Of a DNA stretch of 64,000 nt, positions 26,929 to 40,067 are shown one piece after another. Source of the DNA: Montifringilla adamsi (Eukaryota > Chordata > Aves > Passeriformes > Passeridae); the NCBI GenBank assembly GCA_017590115.1, contig JAGGNK010011114.1:3711733-3775732 (forward strand), in the 5' to 3' direction. The notes under the pieces are model-generated. The model had not been told where the DNA came from, ran no database searches, and saw only the letters and a program-made list of their open reading frames with translations. Numbering within the stretch: position 1 is the stretch's first letter; each line of letters opens with the position of its first letter. Position numbers and translations under genes: made by a program.

Positions 26929-29059
26929 AAATTAATTCCAGCTGCTTTCTTACTCTGCTGTGTATCAAACTCCTCACCTTTGCTTCTGTATGTTTTAGAG
27001 AAAAGAGAGAGACAGATGATAGATACTGTTAGTAGTCATTGAATTTTTTTTTGTAGGCAAACAGACATCCCTGCCTTGGGAATTGCCTTGGGGATTTTAG
27101 AATCTTGCCTTATGTGTGTGGAGATTAACACAAAAAAGTATCTCTTCATCTTTTTTACAGTTTCAGGCTGTTTTTAGAAATCTAGGTAGTCATGAATATG
27201 TAGACTCAAGGAGCCATAAAGGGATTACTGCTGTTTGTGGTGTGAAGAGATTTCCTTCTTTTTATCTGTTTTTGAAAAGTCAAGTTTCTTCTTTAATTCT
27301 AGTGCTTTGTTACTGGCTATGAGAGGGGGTTATCCAGGATGATTCCTCCTATTTGCCACATTGTTCTGAACCCCACTTTTCATCTTCACAGCCCATGTCA
27401 AAGCGAGTGCTTAGGAATTCTGATGAGCTCCATCTTGCTGAAGGTGAGCTGGGACTCAGGGACACTCTGTGTCTTTCCCCAGTGTCCTGAGTGTTGATGC
27501 ACCTGATGAGCATTAGCATCAAGGAGAGGAGGGTTGTTGCAGCTGTACTGCAATATCAGCACAGCCCTAAACTCCAGTTTGTCACCACCACAGGAGTTCT
27601 TTCCTCTTCCTCCAATCAGAGAATATCTTCTAAAAACTCTTGCAGAAATATTTTTGTTCTGAATTAAGAATGGAATTTAAAGTTTTCCCTGCTTTTAACT
27701 TGACCAGATGAGTTTGTAGTGGTTCTGATTTCTGAGGTCTTTGGGCTTTCCATGAAAACATTTTCATTTTCAACTCACCCCTTGGAAAAATACAGCTCCT
27801 GCTTCAGCCTGCTGGGGTGGGATGCTGAAAGCAGTGCCAGAAGCAGAAGTGAGGAAAAGCAAGAGAAAGCACAAATGTTGCTGAGGTGGCTTACTTACCA
27901 TGACCAGTATGAACTTTTGGTATTTACATTAATGTTTACAATTAATTTTTTCCTAACCTTCTGCTCAGCCCTTCAGGGGAAAGGCTGACGTTGCACTCTG
28001 GAAGCTGATACTGCTGAGTTTGATTACATTATAGGGAAAGAAGATTTTCCATCTTCCCACACCTCTTGCCAATTAAGATTAGGAGTCTCATAGTTGATTC
28101 AAATCTCATTATTCCACAAACATCGTTAAGATTGTATGTAGTTCAGTTTTGCAGTAGAAAGCAGTCTATAAATAAGCAGTTGTAATATCAGGGATGAAAT
28201 TTTTAAGTCTTAATTGGGATAATGAAGGAGATACTAGAGGCTCTATGAAGACTAACACTTAATGTACCTCTGAACAGAGGTTGCTTCCAATTTTATATTT
28301 CAGCAATATTATACCATAGTAACTCATGGATATCCTCTTTTTATTGACTTCTTTTTGTTCTTACAGCTTTTGATTGCTGTCTTAAGTCCTTCTGTTAAAA
28401 AATAGTATCTGAGGTCATTGATTTCTTCCAAATATCATAAGTGTCAGGGAATATCCCTGACAGGCCTCTTTGTGGGATGTTTGTATGCCTTGAATGCATA
28501 GTCACTCTGTGTGAGCATAAAGAGAATGATTAGGATCCATTCTGCAAGTACAGAATTTATAATATATGATGGAGGAAAGGGAGATGAGGATGGAGAGAGG
28601 GTGTAATTAATTCCTAATTATTAGAAATATTATAGGTGTGTAGCCTGAGCTGATATCAACAATAATACTGGAAATGATGTATATGTTTTCCCAGACCAAT
28701 AATACCTGTAAATGAAATTACCTGTAGTTCCAGTCCTGTGCCTTTCTTAATTGGACTGCCAGTCAGGCCCCTCTTTATCAGCTGTGATAGGTTTGAAATG
28801 TATAGATGCATATTAATAAATGAGATAAGATGTATTAATTTAATAATGATTTCCATTTTCGACCTAAGCTTCTGCTTCCGTTGAACCCTAAAAAATTTAT
28901 CATTGTAATAATTACAAATCAAACAGATTGTTATTTACTGTCCTTAGGTAATATGAGATAATATTTCAGTTTTAAGCAATGTTGCAGCTCATAACAAAAG
29001 TTCTTCCACCACATAAATGGCATTAAGCATCATCTAATGGAAAGGTCTCCATTTCAGTT

Positions 29060-29111
29060 TTTTTGGGTTGAGTTATCAAATTCAATTTTTGGGTTGAATT
29101 ATGAAATTCAT
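29060..29111. repeat. 26-bp tandem duplication, two copies
   Basis: The units at 29060-29085 and 29086-29111 both begin TTTTTGGGTTGA and differ at only three positions: G/A, C/G and the final base. This is a local tandem duplication in intronic sequence, about 300 bp upstream of a second, larger tandem duplication. Confidence 0.8.
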
Positions 29112-29175
29112 CTTCCTCTCATGTTTTGCATGGGAGACTGATCCCCACCATGCTACAACCTCCTTTCATGGACTG

Positions 29176-29254
29176 TAGAGAGTGAAAAGATCTCCCCAAG
29201 CCTCCTTTTCTCCAGGCTGAACACCCCCACTTCCCTCAGCCACTTCTCATGTGG
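29176..29254 (-). mobile_element. CR1 LINE fragment, internal
   Basis: The segment GATCTCCCCAAGCCTCC followed by TTTTCTCCAGGCTGAACACC and CCCTCAGCCACTTCTCAT matches the antisense of the CR1 region encoding the FSLEKRR part of the polymerase C-terminus. The same block occurs in the longer copy at about 47155-47215. It lies antisense to the Eph gene and is truncated at both ends. Boundaries are approximate. Confidence 0.75.
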
Positions 29255-29404
29255 ATGACTGTCTAGAAATATATTTATTCCCATATAAAACTAATGTAGT
29301 TTTGTGAATATATTTCTATATCATGTCTCTATTTTTCTAAAACTAAACATCTGTGGCTATGTTGCTTTTTATTGTGTTTGAAATTGTTCACGTTGAGTGT
29401 AGTT

Positions 29405-29620
29405 ACATTATTGTAGCTGAGTTTAACAGTGGCTGTCTTACATGAGTTTTCCATTAAAAAATGAGCCTGTAAAATAAAAAAGATGCCAAATGGTACAGTC
29501 CATCGTTACCACATTATTGTAGCCGAGTTTAACAGTGGCTGTTTGTCTCACATGAGTTTTCCATTAAAAAAATGAGCCTGTAAAATAAAAAAGATGCCAA
29601 ATGGTACAGTCCATCGTTAC
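29405..29620. repeat. ~108-bp tandem duplication, two near-identical copies
   Basis: Copy 1 (29405-29510) and copy 2 (29511-29620) both run from ACATTATTGTAG to CATCGTTAC. Differences I can see are one T/C change, a small TTT/CTC-type change with a 3-base insertion in copy 2, and one extra A in an A-run. The rest is identical, including the 20-base block around GATGCCAAATGGTACAG. The high identity implies a recent duplication. Confidence 0.92.
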
Positions 29621-31251
29621 TCTTGAGATGAACACAGATTCCTGAATTTTACAGTTCCAAATACTGAATGAAGGCACCAGTGTCTCATTTACTGTCAGAA
29701 CTGTAGCTCCTGACCTTTGTCTCGCAGTCATTTTGCTCACAGTATGAGAAACATGAATATAAGTGAAGGAAAAAGGTGAAAATTGACCACGTACAAGCAA
29801 TGGGCCACCCCCAGGTGTGAAATAAACGTAATGGTAACTGCTGGAAGACGTAGACACAACCAGAACCCATAGTGAGCTGTAGCTCTCTTTATTCCTGTCA
29901 TGTGGCCATGCCTCAGCTAGAACAGAGATATTTATCAACTCAAAAACTCTCTGTCCTGCACACTTCTTAACATGTATTTAAAAGCTGAAATGGAGTTAAA
30001 CATTACCAGAATTAAATTCACAATCTGATGATGAATGGCAATGCAGCATCAGTAGTTGTCATTTTTGTGGACTGTGTAATCCTAATTCTGAATTTTATTT
30101 TTCTTTTGATTGAGGGGTTATTCCAGACATGTCTAATCATCGGTCAAATATCTACAATTATATATAAAATTTGTTGCCAGTTTTTTAGTTTTGTGATTGC
30201 CCTGAAATGTTACCCAAAACCAAAAATGTTTAAACATTTTTCTTTCAGAATGTCATGTGAATTTACATACTTAAAAATAGCAGGATACCATATTCCCACA
30301 GTCCTACTAAGATGATGCTAATAACTTCTAAAAAATAATTTTTGAGCTAAACAGTCTGTAGTTAAGAGATCACTTTCATGCCAAATCTCTGATTGTATGT
30401 GAAGAAAAGTGGGGAAAAAAAGAATAAAGTAAAATCAGTTGTAGGATCACCTTGTGGTGCTGTTTTGGAGTGTCTGGCTCCTCATTTACAGAGCTACAGC
30501 CCCACCTGGCCTGTGGCATGTGACCTGTAGTCAGGATAATTAACTGCTGGAAAATCTTGAATAAGTCCCACTGACCTCTCTTAAGCTTAAGGCTTTGGTT
30601 GGGATTTTTCAGGATGGAGATAATGTTATTTTCCTCATTTGGAAAACACTTAACACTGCAGAGTGCATCCAGTAGAGTTGAAAACTAGAAATAAGCTTCT
30701 CTGTACTTCTTCAGCACTTTTAGGAAAGATTCAGCTTTCACGCAGATTTAATATGTCTTTATAGTAATACTTACCTGTGTTCTTAAGTTCAAATTTCTCT
30801 ATCAATACTAGAAGTCTTACTGCAGGGAACATTTTTCATATCAACCTGATTATTTGAGAATTCCTATTAAAGTCATGGTTCATCTCTGTGAGATTCCTGT
30901 GAAATATCAGTGTGTTCAGTGGAAATACTTAACTCTGATTCTTGTCATCAATCATGTGAAATATTCTAGACACAAGGTTTGAAGATTTATCCCACATAAC
31001 TACTTCAGTGAAACACAAATTAGAAACCTGTTCAGCTAAAGGGCACCTTCATGATTTTTGCTTTATATTTGTATGAGGTTGGATTTGCATCATCAAAGGA
31101 TTTATTCCTGTCCTAGAAGGCCAGTAGATGAATTTTTGAGACAGTGGTGACAGCTTTCCCTTGGGTTATCAAAGTATTGCCTATACATTGAAATTCACTT
31201 TAATCTGAATATGATGATGGGTTGGGAGAAGTTGGCAATGTTTGCTTATGG

Positions 31252-31330
31252 AAAAAAAACCCACCAAAAAAAAAACCAAAAACAAAACAAAACAAAAAAA
31301 TCAGAAAATAACAACCCACAAAAACCCCCA
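31252..31330. repeat. A/C-rich low-complexity tract
   Basis: A strand-asymmetric run of A-tracts punctuated by C or CC (AAAACAAAACAAAAC type), nearly free of G and T except for a short interruption near 31300. It is the complementary style of the G/T tract at 37197-37277. Confidence 0.85.
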
Positions 31331-34300
31331 GGAATGCTGGTGTCATCTGCACCTGTGTAAACACAATTAAATAGTTACTGTCATTTGGGACTAAGTACTG
31401 CAAGTGATACTATGTGGATGTGATGGAAAGGAAAACTTGAATGAACTAACGACAGAATTTTATGTGTTGGTTTCATGGCAAAATAGGTATTTAAATATTG
31501 TGTTAGTTGCTGACATAAATCACAGAATTTTTATTCACAAGTACCACATTGTGTTACTCTCATGTCTTAAAACAATGATAGAATAGAATGAGATTACATT
31601 AAATTGAGGACAGTAATGTAGAAGACAAAAAAGATGGGTTGAAAATAATTTTTAATAATCAAGATTATTTGTTTGTGAGCTTGTGGGTATTCAGAGATAA
31701 TAAAAAGAAAATTGTATTTGCTTCTCACAGAGGCATGAGTACTTTATTTTCAATGGTAAGTCAGAACTGAAATAGTCTGGGAGCCACTAATCGTGTTTGG
31801 TGTCTTTAAAAATCAAGCTTGTGAGCTTTTCTGCAAACACATCCAAAAGGACTCTATTTCAAAGGCCAAGTGCCTGATTTTATAAGAACATTTCAGCATT
31901 TTTTGCATATGAATGACCCAACTTTACAATTACCTACCTGGATTGGGGCATTCAAATATTCCCCATGATTACAGTAATTTTGTCTGTGTGCCCAAACCCC
32001 TGGCTTGTACATGCAAATAAAGCAGGGCCTTAAATAAATCACTCATTCAGATCTATACCTGAAAGTGCAATCTTGATAACCGTAATTAAAAATGCAAGCA
32101 TGATTTTAAATATTGGATTATTTAAAGTATTTTTAAAGTGGGTTAGATTCTTTTCTCATTGCTATTGTGTCTTGCTAATTACATTAATAATTGCACAAAG
32201 AAAAAATTGCATCACTTTAGCTGATCTATTATCAAAATAATTGCTTTGGTGAAAACAGTGAACCCCAAAAAATTTAGTTTTAGATCTTAAGCCATTAAAA
32301 ACTGCAATGTTGGAATAAGGCCATAACAAGAAACTATAGCCTTGTAAACAGAGGCTGCACTGGTGTTCAGATTTTTATTGTTAATAACTGCCTGTAAGGA
32401 TATTCCATTCCTTCAAGGTCTGCCTTCTCTAGAAAGCTTATCCGGTAGTAAGTCATGGCAGGGGGAGCTTTTGGAGGATTTCAGTGCACACCTTGAGTGT
32501 TTTTGGAGGCATGAAGCCAAGAAACATTAATTATTTGAGAACGGCTCTGGTAAATTACTGTTTTCACACAGAAAATCAGTCTGACATAAAAACAGCCAAC
32601 AAAACATCATTGCAGCAACACTCAGGCTGGAAGTTTTGGTCTTTGTGCAAAAGTGGAAACATCCTCAGAAAAAAAAAACGGTTACCAAAAAAATCCCACG
32701 TGCAAAGCAAATTGAGTAATGGCTGTCATAGGAATTAATTAACCCAGGCTAGCAGATTAATTCGTCATGCATAGAGAAAAGTGCATCTGCAGATTCCAAG
32801 GGGCTGTACAGGAAAAAGGGAAATCCATGACTAACTACTTATCATATGTTCAGAGCTGAAAAGAGAATGATTACACATACTAGGGGGAAGAAGGAGAAAA
32901 AATGGGGAGAGGGATGACAGAAACTACAGTTTATGGGATATATAATAATATTAGTTATTCTCCCTCTATGTCCCATTAAAAGGGACAGGGAGAATAACAC
33001 AGATAGTATTTGATATAAAATATGTAATAAGGATAATACATGATTGACACATTGCTCTCCACAGGTGAGCAGTTTCTGTACATGTATCTGGTACGAAGGC
33101 ACTTTAAAGCTTTCTAATAGTGGGAGGGATTTTTTTAGCATTTGGTTATTGTGTTCAGGCCAGGAAATGATGATTCTGTAGCTGTTCTCACCAACAGATA
33201 CAGGAGATAGATAATGTGCAAAGGAATTAGCCAAAAAATGGATCTGATCTATTCAGACCATTTTTTCCTATTGCAGAAAGAAATATTTGGTATGGTCTGT
33301 CGCCTGTTTGCAGTGTCTTCTGATAAGTTAGTCCTCAGCTGTATACAAGAACATGAAAGTTTCTATGACAGGAGAAGTTGGACACTGATTCCTCTTGAAA
33401 TAATACGAGAAATTCCACCAAACACAGGTTCCATCTGTAGTTACAATAAATGATATTTCTTGTTGCTGCATCCACTACAGAGTTGAGAAACTTACCACAC
33501 TCCTGCTTTATCCCTTCCCCCAAAAGTGCTTCCAGCTAATCTCAACAATGGAACAATGATTAAAAAGTAAAAAAGAACAATGAAATAAAGCATTACTGAT
33601 ATTATACTTCAAAATAGAGTTTTCACAGCTAGTGAGGAAGTTCTGCATTGCCCTGAAGTGTTCTCAGGGTTACATTTCTCCTTTTCTATTTAAAGGTGAT
33701 TACTGGAGATGCTGGAGATGGCTGCTTGCAGCTGTAATGATCTTCTCCTTTCATTCTTTTCCTGCAGACCTTCCTGATCCCAGGAGTATGCAGTGATATA
33801 TTGCAGGAAATTACTTCCCTTCTTTTTCTCTGCTGCCATGTTCCTTGATTACCATTTCTATTGTGTGCCCTAATTAGCCTGACTGATTCCTTTAATTCAC
33901 TATCTTCCTAAAACACAGTGATGCTCCTTTAAAAATTATGCAGTGTAGAAAACAGTGTTTCTAGTGTCTCCTTTAAGGGTTTACTAAATCTGTTTAATTA
34001 TGCAATTGGTTTTTCTGTGGAGTCTATCCATAAAATGTCAACAGAACTAAAGACTAATTTGGGTGTGGAACAGTGCATTTGAGTATTTGTAGTTCCCACC
34101 TCAACCAATTTATTTGACTTCAGGGATCCCCACCACAGAGTCAGCAGCACAAATCAGTGAAGGTGCATCCTGTTGGTTTCTCTCTCCTTCCATCACTGAT
34201 AAAGCACTTCAGTCTTGCAGCCATTTTTGTCACTTGTGAGACTTTAGGAAGGAGTGTCTGAAATAAAAATACACAAAATTGCTGTAAGTTGCAATATAGC

Positions 34301-37196
34301 AACTTTTTCTTAAGAAAAATCTCTTTTGACTCATTAGTACAGCTTATAAAACATTTTTAAGGGGTAATTTGAAAAGTGTGCAGCCCCTCTTTGCAGCTGT
34401 GTAGCCTGTGTTATGAACAGGGGTTTTTTATGGATATTGTCTTTATCTGGATTTCAGTGCTTGATATTTCAGTGAAATGGCCTGTTTTGCTAATTTTGTA
34501 TTGATTTATTATATTGGAACACTAATTTGCTAATTCTGTATTCAGTGGGACACCCTTACATACCATCTACCTGTTGTAGTAGTAAATTTTATTTACTGTA
34601 TTCGTCTGGGAAAAAATATTTCACCTGGTTCTAAGAATTAAGTGAAAAAGAGTTTTATCAGGATTGAAAACATTTTCCATCTCTTTCTTTGAGTAGTACT
34701 TATGCATTTAGAATCATATTCTTAAATTCTAGTCTAGTGTTTAGGATGCTTGGTTTTGTTTTGTTTAGGATTTTGTTTGTTTTTGTAGTACAAAAATGAG
34801 TCTGTGCAGAAGAGGATTCACCTGGGCTGTGTAGCACAGCCCCCAGCTCTTTGATGAGCTGTGGGATTGTACCTAGTGTGACAGACAGTGATAAAATTAA
34901 TATAATTAACATCTTATCTGTATGTATCTTTTGGATAAACCTCAGATTCTTTTAAATCATGCTATGTGACCTGAATAATTCTTCAAGTTATTGTATTGAA
35001 ACTAGTGATTTATATAGAGAAAAACTGCACTGATGTGAACTGAAAATACTGCTTGATATGTGGCAATTATCTCCTTTGTCATTTCTTCTAATAATTTTCA
35101 TTAAAAAAACTCCACAGAATATTGAAATGTGAGAATGACGTGGAGTCACTAGGGGGAAAATAAAGCACAAAGAGGAAGAACATTTAATTTCATTTACCTA
35201 TTGTTGTTACGTAGTCATATTTGAAGAAGCAGCCTTATACCTGCCTCTTTTTGTCTCCTCTGCCTTGCTCCTCTCTAAAGCCAAGGGTTGGAGTAATATT
35301 CCTATCAGTTCTCCAAATCTAAGAATAGAAATATTAGAGAGCAGAGATATTGGCAAGAGAAGAGATTGACTGCAGCATTTGAACGTACACGCATTTAAGT
35401 GCAGATCATAGCACCAAGAAATATTAATTATCAAGTTTATTGCAAATAAAAAAGGGAAATCAGTCTATTGTCCCCCAAAGTTGACTCATTCTGTCATTAA
35501 GTTTTCTAGGGGTGTCACCTGTCCCATCCTTACTCTGTGTAGGAACTAAATCAAACTAGAGCTTTGCTTTCTGGATTCCATTATGTCTTTTATTTTTGTA
35601 GTTTGAACTAACCAGTATGTTTGATAATATGTAATCTGTGGTGGCTGACCTTCTTCACTGGATTCTCCTCAGGTTTCTAGCAAGTCATTCTGCACAGTCT
35701 CACTATGAGTTTGAACATGACCCAAAGTGAATCCCCCTCACAGTCCATTCATGGCCTGAATAAAACAAGAATCATGTGAGAAAGATGAGATTATTTAATT
35801 AGATAGTGCTCACAATCAAAGGTTGTACTCATACCTTTATTGTCCTCATTCTGTAATATCCTAATCTTGATTTTGTGATTGTATTCTGCCTTTTTTAGTA
35901 TAGAGCATCCAACTTTCATTGCATTCTTTTTTTCATGTTCTTTTCTATGTTTTTGAAAAACTTCTACTAAAATATAAATTGGTTAAAATATTATCATAGT
36001 TCATTCTTTCTACACAGTGGTAGAACAGAACAGGCCTTATTGGATTGCCCTCTTTATAAAGTGAGCAGATAGAAGAGGGGTAAGAGGACTTTAAAATTGA
36101 GATCTTTCAGCATATAACAAATATGAAAGATACCACTCTCACAGGGCATTAGTGGGATCCAGTAAGCCAGATTAAAAAATATATGAGGTGGAAATGCATA
36201 ACAAAGTGTGTGATTCAGAAAGATTAAAACACCTCTTCCACAGCTACTGATGGTTGCCATTCATTGCAAATGACAACGGAGTCTTCTTTGATTTAATTTG
36301 ATAGATGAGTTCTCAGCAAGCTATAAAAAATCCATTTCCATGACAAATACCTTCCCACCCCCAGACCAACAGCGTCAGACATGCCTAAAAGTTGTTACTA
36401 AGTTTCCTTTGGACTCATCTTTAACTAATAATGTAGTGGTCAATTCAAATGTTATGAAACTGAAACAACTGAAAACTGGAATCTTGGACAATGATGTGCT
36501 CCCACAGAGCAGTGAAAATGCTGCTTTTGGGGTTTTTTAAGGAACAAGGTTTTATGACCAGTCAGATGATAGCTGCACTTTTTATTTTCTCAGTTTTGTG
36601 CCTATGAAATATGCACCCCTGAGGCTGGGGAAGAACTTAATGGCTGTAAGAACCTCGAGCAGTAAAGACTCTTCTACAAGAGAGCCCACGGATGTGTTTT
36701 GGCGTGATGGAGACATGGCCTTATTTACTGGACTGTGCAATTCAAAAGACACTCAGGTGGCCATGGAATAAGCAAACAAAACTAAATCCCATCTATTCAA
36801 CATTAAATAAGGAAAATTAAATCAGATATGAAACTTCTGTAATTTTCAATACTCATGGTCAAAGCCAGATGAAGCTGCAGCAAAGCACATTTATAGATGT
36901 GTTATCTTTTATTAACCCAATTAAATTATCAGTGCTTCTCTGCCTAGCTGCTCATATTTCATTGGAGAAACCTGTAGTGTCCCTGAATTGTTCATTCAGA
37001 TACCCTGCTAATTACTGAACCTTTAAGACAATAAACTGTCTTTCCCCAGGCTTTACAAAAGTCAAATTTCATACACTTCCTATAATCAGTAACTCACAAA
37101 GTCACCTCTGGTAGAAAACATTAGGGGAAACAAGATGTCACCCAGTGACCTGGAAGGTAGAAAAAACACTCTGTGGTAACACAGATAAAAACAATA

Positions 37197-37277
37197 TTTT
37201 TTTGTTTGGTTGGTTTTTGAGGGTTTGTTGTTTTTGTTTTTGGGGTTTTTTTTTTGTTTTTTTGGGGTTTTTTTTGA
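37197..37277. repeat. T/G-rich low-complexity tract
   Basis: About 80 bases almost entirely of T and G, with several GGGG or GGG runs separated by long T-tracts. It does not match the TTAGGG telomere unit. It looks like an old, mutated poly-T or poly-A tail or simple-repeat expansion. Confidence 0.85.
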
Positions 37278-38490
37278 GTATTCAATCATTAGAAATCATT
37301 TGCAGATTTTCTGTGGAAAATTGTAAATTTAGTAATTATTTTTGTTAATTTGCCACTGGAACACAATAATTGTTATCAGAGTCTAAGCTTAGATATGTAC
37401 AGCAGCTGAAAGGCTGTGTTTCAGACTGAGCCTGCATATTCCTTTGTCAGAATAACAGTTTATTTTGTTCCACCATGAATGCTGGCAGTCAGTTCTGAGT
37501 AATCCAGAGGGATGAGTTTTCCATAGCTTGTGATCATTTCGGGGCTTTCAGCTTATGTTATTTTATCTTGCTTATGAAGGGCTGTTTTTTATTTGGAATA
37601 TCAGTAATCATGATTGTGAGATTCTGCATTTGGGTGAGAAGTGGGATGTTAATACCTCTGTAAACCTCTCAATTGAAAGCTTTCCTGGTATCCCTGTAGC
37701 TTCTCTACCATGGAATTTGATACATACTTGACTTAAGGGATAGACATACTTGAGTTGACTTCAGAAGTAAAATGATCTGCCTTAATCCATTTTTCCCCTC
37801 CACCTTTTCAATGAGTATCTGTGCTTTGTTTTAAGACTTACCATGTCAAAAACATAATTGCTTTAAATACAATAGAGACTACCACTTCAGAATAAAACAT
37901 TTGGTTTTGTTTCAATTAGAAATAAATCTTTTCCTTGAGTTTGATTTTGAAATAGTAAAGTTCTTGAATTTTATACAAAATACTGTTCTTGAAAGAGAAA
38001 TTTGTGTTTCTTTTGATCCAAAGTAATTTGTTGTTTGGGGGACAGAAGGGAAGAAGGAATGATTTCAGAACTGACAGACATGAATTTCAGAAGTAATAAG
38101 GATTTTAAAGAGCACTCATTTTGCATTGAATGAAACTGTAATCTTGAATTGCCAACTCTTGAGTCACAAGCGTAGCATATGAAATAAAGCAAGAATTTAA
38201 TATTTATCAGGGTAGGATTTGGGCATGAGGAGATAAGGAGGGAGCAGGGAAGCACACCCTTTCCCCAATTTTGCCTTGCCTCCTCTCTTCCTTCCAGCAA
38301 AGCTGAGAGGAGTCAGTGCCTACAGCCTGTGTCTGCAGTGCTGCCTTCTTCCCTGCACCAAACCTGCTGCCTCTCCAATCAGTGGAAAATTGCCACTCAC
38401 TATCATCACAGTTGCATCAGACCAGCAGCCTACTTCCAAGGGGAAAATCCCTGCTGTTCCCACCCCTTTCATCTCTAACACCAGAAATCC

Positions 38491-38521
38491 TTTTTTTTTT
38501 TTTTTTTTTTTCTTTTTTTTT
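38491..38521. repeat. Poly-T tract with a single C
   Basis: Twenty-one T residues, one C, then nine more T. It is one of the longest homopolymers here. Read on the - strand it would be a poly-A tail, but no AATAAA-type signal or recognisable retrocopy precedes it. Confidence 0.85.
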
Positions 38522-40035
38522 CCAGTCAGTGACAGCAGGGCAGGATACCTCTCTAATGTCTATTCAGCAAAGTCAGGACAGCACACTGGGAGGAGAACTG
38601 CTGAAATTGCTGGGTCAAAATTAAGCTCTTGAAATTGCATTTGAAAAATTGGCTCTTGGGTTCTGAGAGGCAATCAAGTGTTATCTTTTTCAGTGTCATC
38701 TTACTTCTTTTCATTCAGCTACTACTGAAACTGCTTTTATAACAAGAAAGGCTTTTGGAATCAGAAGAAAAACTGATCCTGTATATGTTTTCTATGAGTT
38801 GATACCTTTTAATAACTCAATTGATATGAACTGACACTGAATCCATTAAATGCATACTTTGAGGTACTTTTTAAAAACACCTAATTTTTAATCTTTTTGT
38901 ATCTTATTACGAGAAAAGGAAGTACTGCCTATTTATTCCAGCAGTGTAAAGAAAATAGTCTTGAATATGTCAAAGTGAGAAAAAGCCACATGGAACCTCA
39001 AAATTATATTTATAGTGCTGGTTTCCATTGTACTACTGAAGGAGTTAAGAGGAAAAGGAGCCTGTAAAATCTGCACATGTCTGAGTTGCTCTTTAATTTT
39101 TAATGTTTTCATATGGGGAAGCCAGAAGACAGAAACTGCAGTACATGCTTGGCATGTGCAAACGTGGTAGCTGGCAGAAAAAGAAAGAAATCTCTGCTTG
39201 AATGTGTATGATGAAGTTTGTGGATGATTTTAAAATAATATCTCAGTATGCAGACCCGAGAGATCTGGGATAAGATTTATTTTAATGATTTGTTTCTGCT
39301 TTAAAGGCCAGCAAAAAAAGGCTTGTGAGCTTTTGCTGTGGTTGAGAACAGCAGGGACCCCAGCTCCCAGCAACTGGGGAAGTGATGAGCTCTGAGCATC
39401 CCAACATTCCCTGTCCCAAGGCTGGCTGCTCTCCAGGTTGTTTCCTAACCCAGTCAGGAAGGTTGTGAAGGTTTGTGCTAGAGAGTGTCAGAGTCTCCTT
39501 CCTTCATCTCTTCCTTCATCCCTTCCTCATCCTCCAGCCTCTCATACTAACAGGGACCAGCTGATGTTGCCCTGCTCTCAGAGGTTTTTTGGGGTGCTGT
39601 AGGCAAATCAGGCCAGCCATGAATATTTGGGGATGTCATCCCTGTCTCATCAAGGAGTTGTGGGGGTAAATATTTTAGGTATTGCAAGTTGTCCATTACT
39701 TCAGTAAGGAAGCCATATTAACAGCTCTGGCAGATAGAGAAGTTATCTCACTCTGTTTGGTTAATACATGTAGATAATACATAAATAATGTTTAGTGATA
39801 GTAGTGAAGTCACTTAGAGACGATTTCAAGCAGCATTGAGGCCTGACTAAAAATTGGGGTTATCTTTCTTAACAATTCCCTATTATATACCAAGAACAGA
39901 TTTCTTTTAAGTCCATATAGAAAAATAAAAGATGCCAATAATTGTATCATCAAAGCGTCTATGTCTAGATTGGAAAGGAAAGCAGCAGCATTATTACTGC
40001 CTGGAACAGATTTTATTTATGGTCAAAATGTTCTT

Positions 40036-40067
40036 CTATTAATGAAACTTATCTTCTTACTTTGCAG
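40036..40067 (+). promoter_or_regulatory. EPHA6: Splice acceptor and branch-point region of the cysteine-rich exon
   Basis: A pyrimidine-rich stretch ends in TTACTTTGCAG, with the AG at 40066-40067. A TTAAT word at 40039-40043 puts a candidate branch-point A at 40042, 26 nt before the exon. The matching donor GTAAGT lies at 40224-40229 and fits the U1 consensus perfectly from +1 to +6. The acceptor choice is fixed by the reading frame and by the family-typical 156-bp exon length. Confidence 0.85.

Larger units (their letters stand above)
1..40067 (+). other. EPHA6: Large intron of the Eph receptor gene (3' part)
   Basis: AT-rich non-coding sequence upstream of the first recognised exon. No open frame here resembles an Eph ligand-binding domain, signal peptide or any other protein I recognise. 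By Eph gene structure this should be the intron between the ligand-binding-domain exon and the cysteine-rich exon; that is inference, because the 5' end lies outside the window. Stretches 1-10300, 18000-29000 and 29700-40000 hold no gene I can support, only short chance frames. Repeats and inverted repeats found inside are listed separately. Part of the span could belong to an unrelated intergenic region if an unseen 5' exon lies inside it. Confidence 0.75.

Noticed and set aside
32842..33234. 130-codon open frame on the minus strand
   Set aside because: Hydrophobic and compositionally random-looking, unrecognised, with no splice or promoter context.
38276..38632. 118-codon frame crossing the poly-T tract, and possible retrocopy with poly-A on the minus strand
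   Set aside because: The poly-Phe run is translated poly-T. No polyadenylation signal and no recognisable parent gene on the minus strand.
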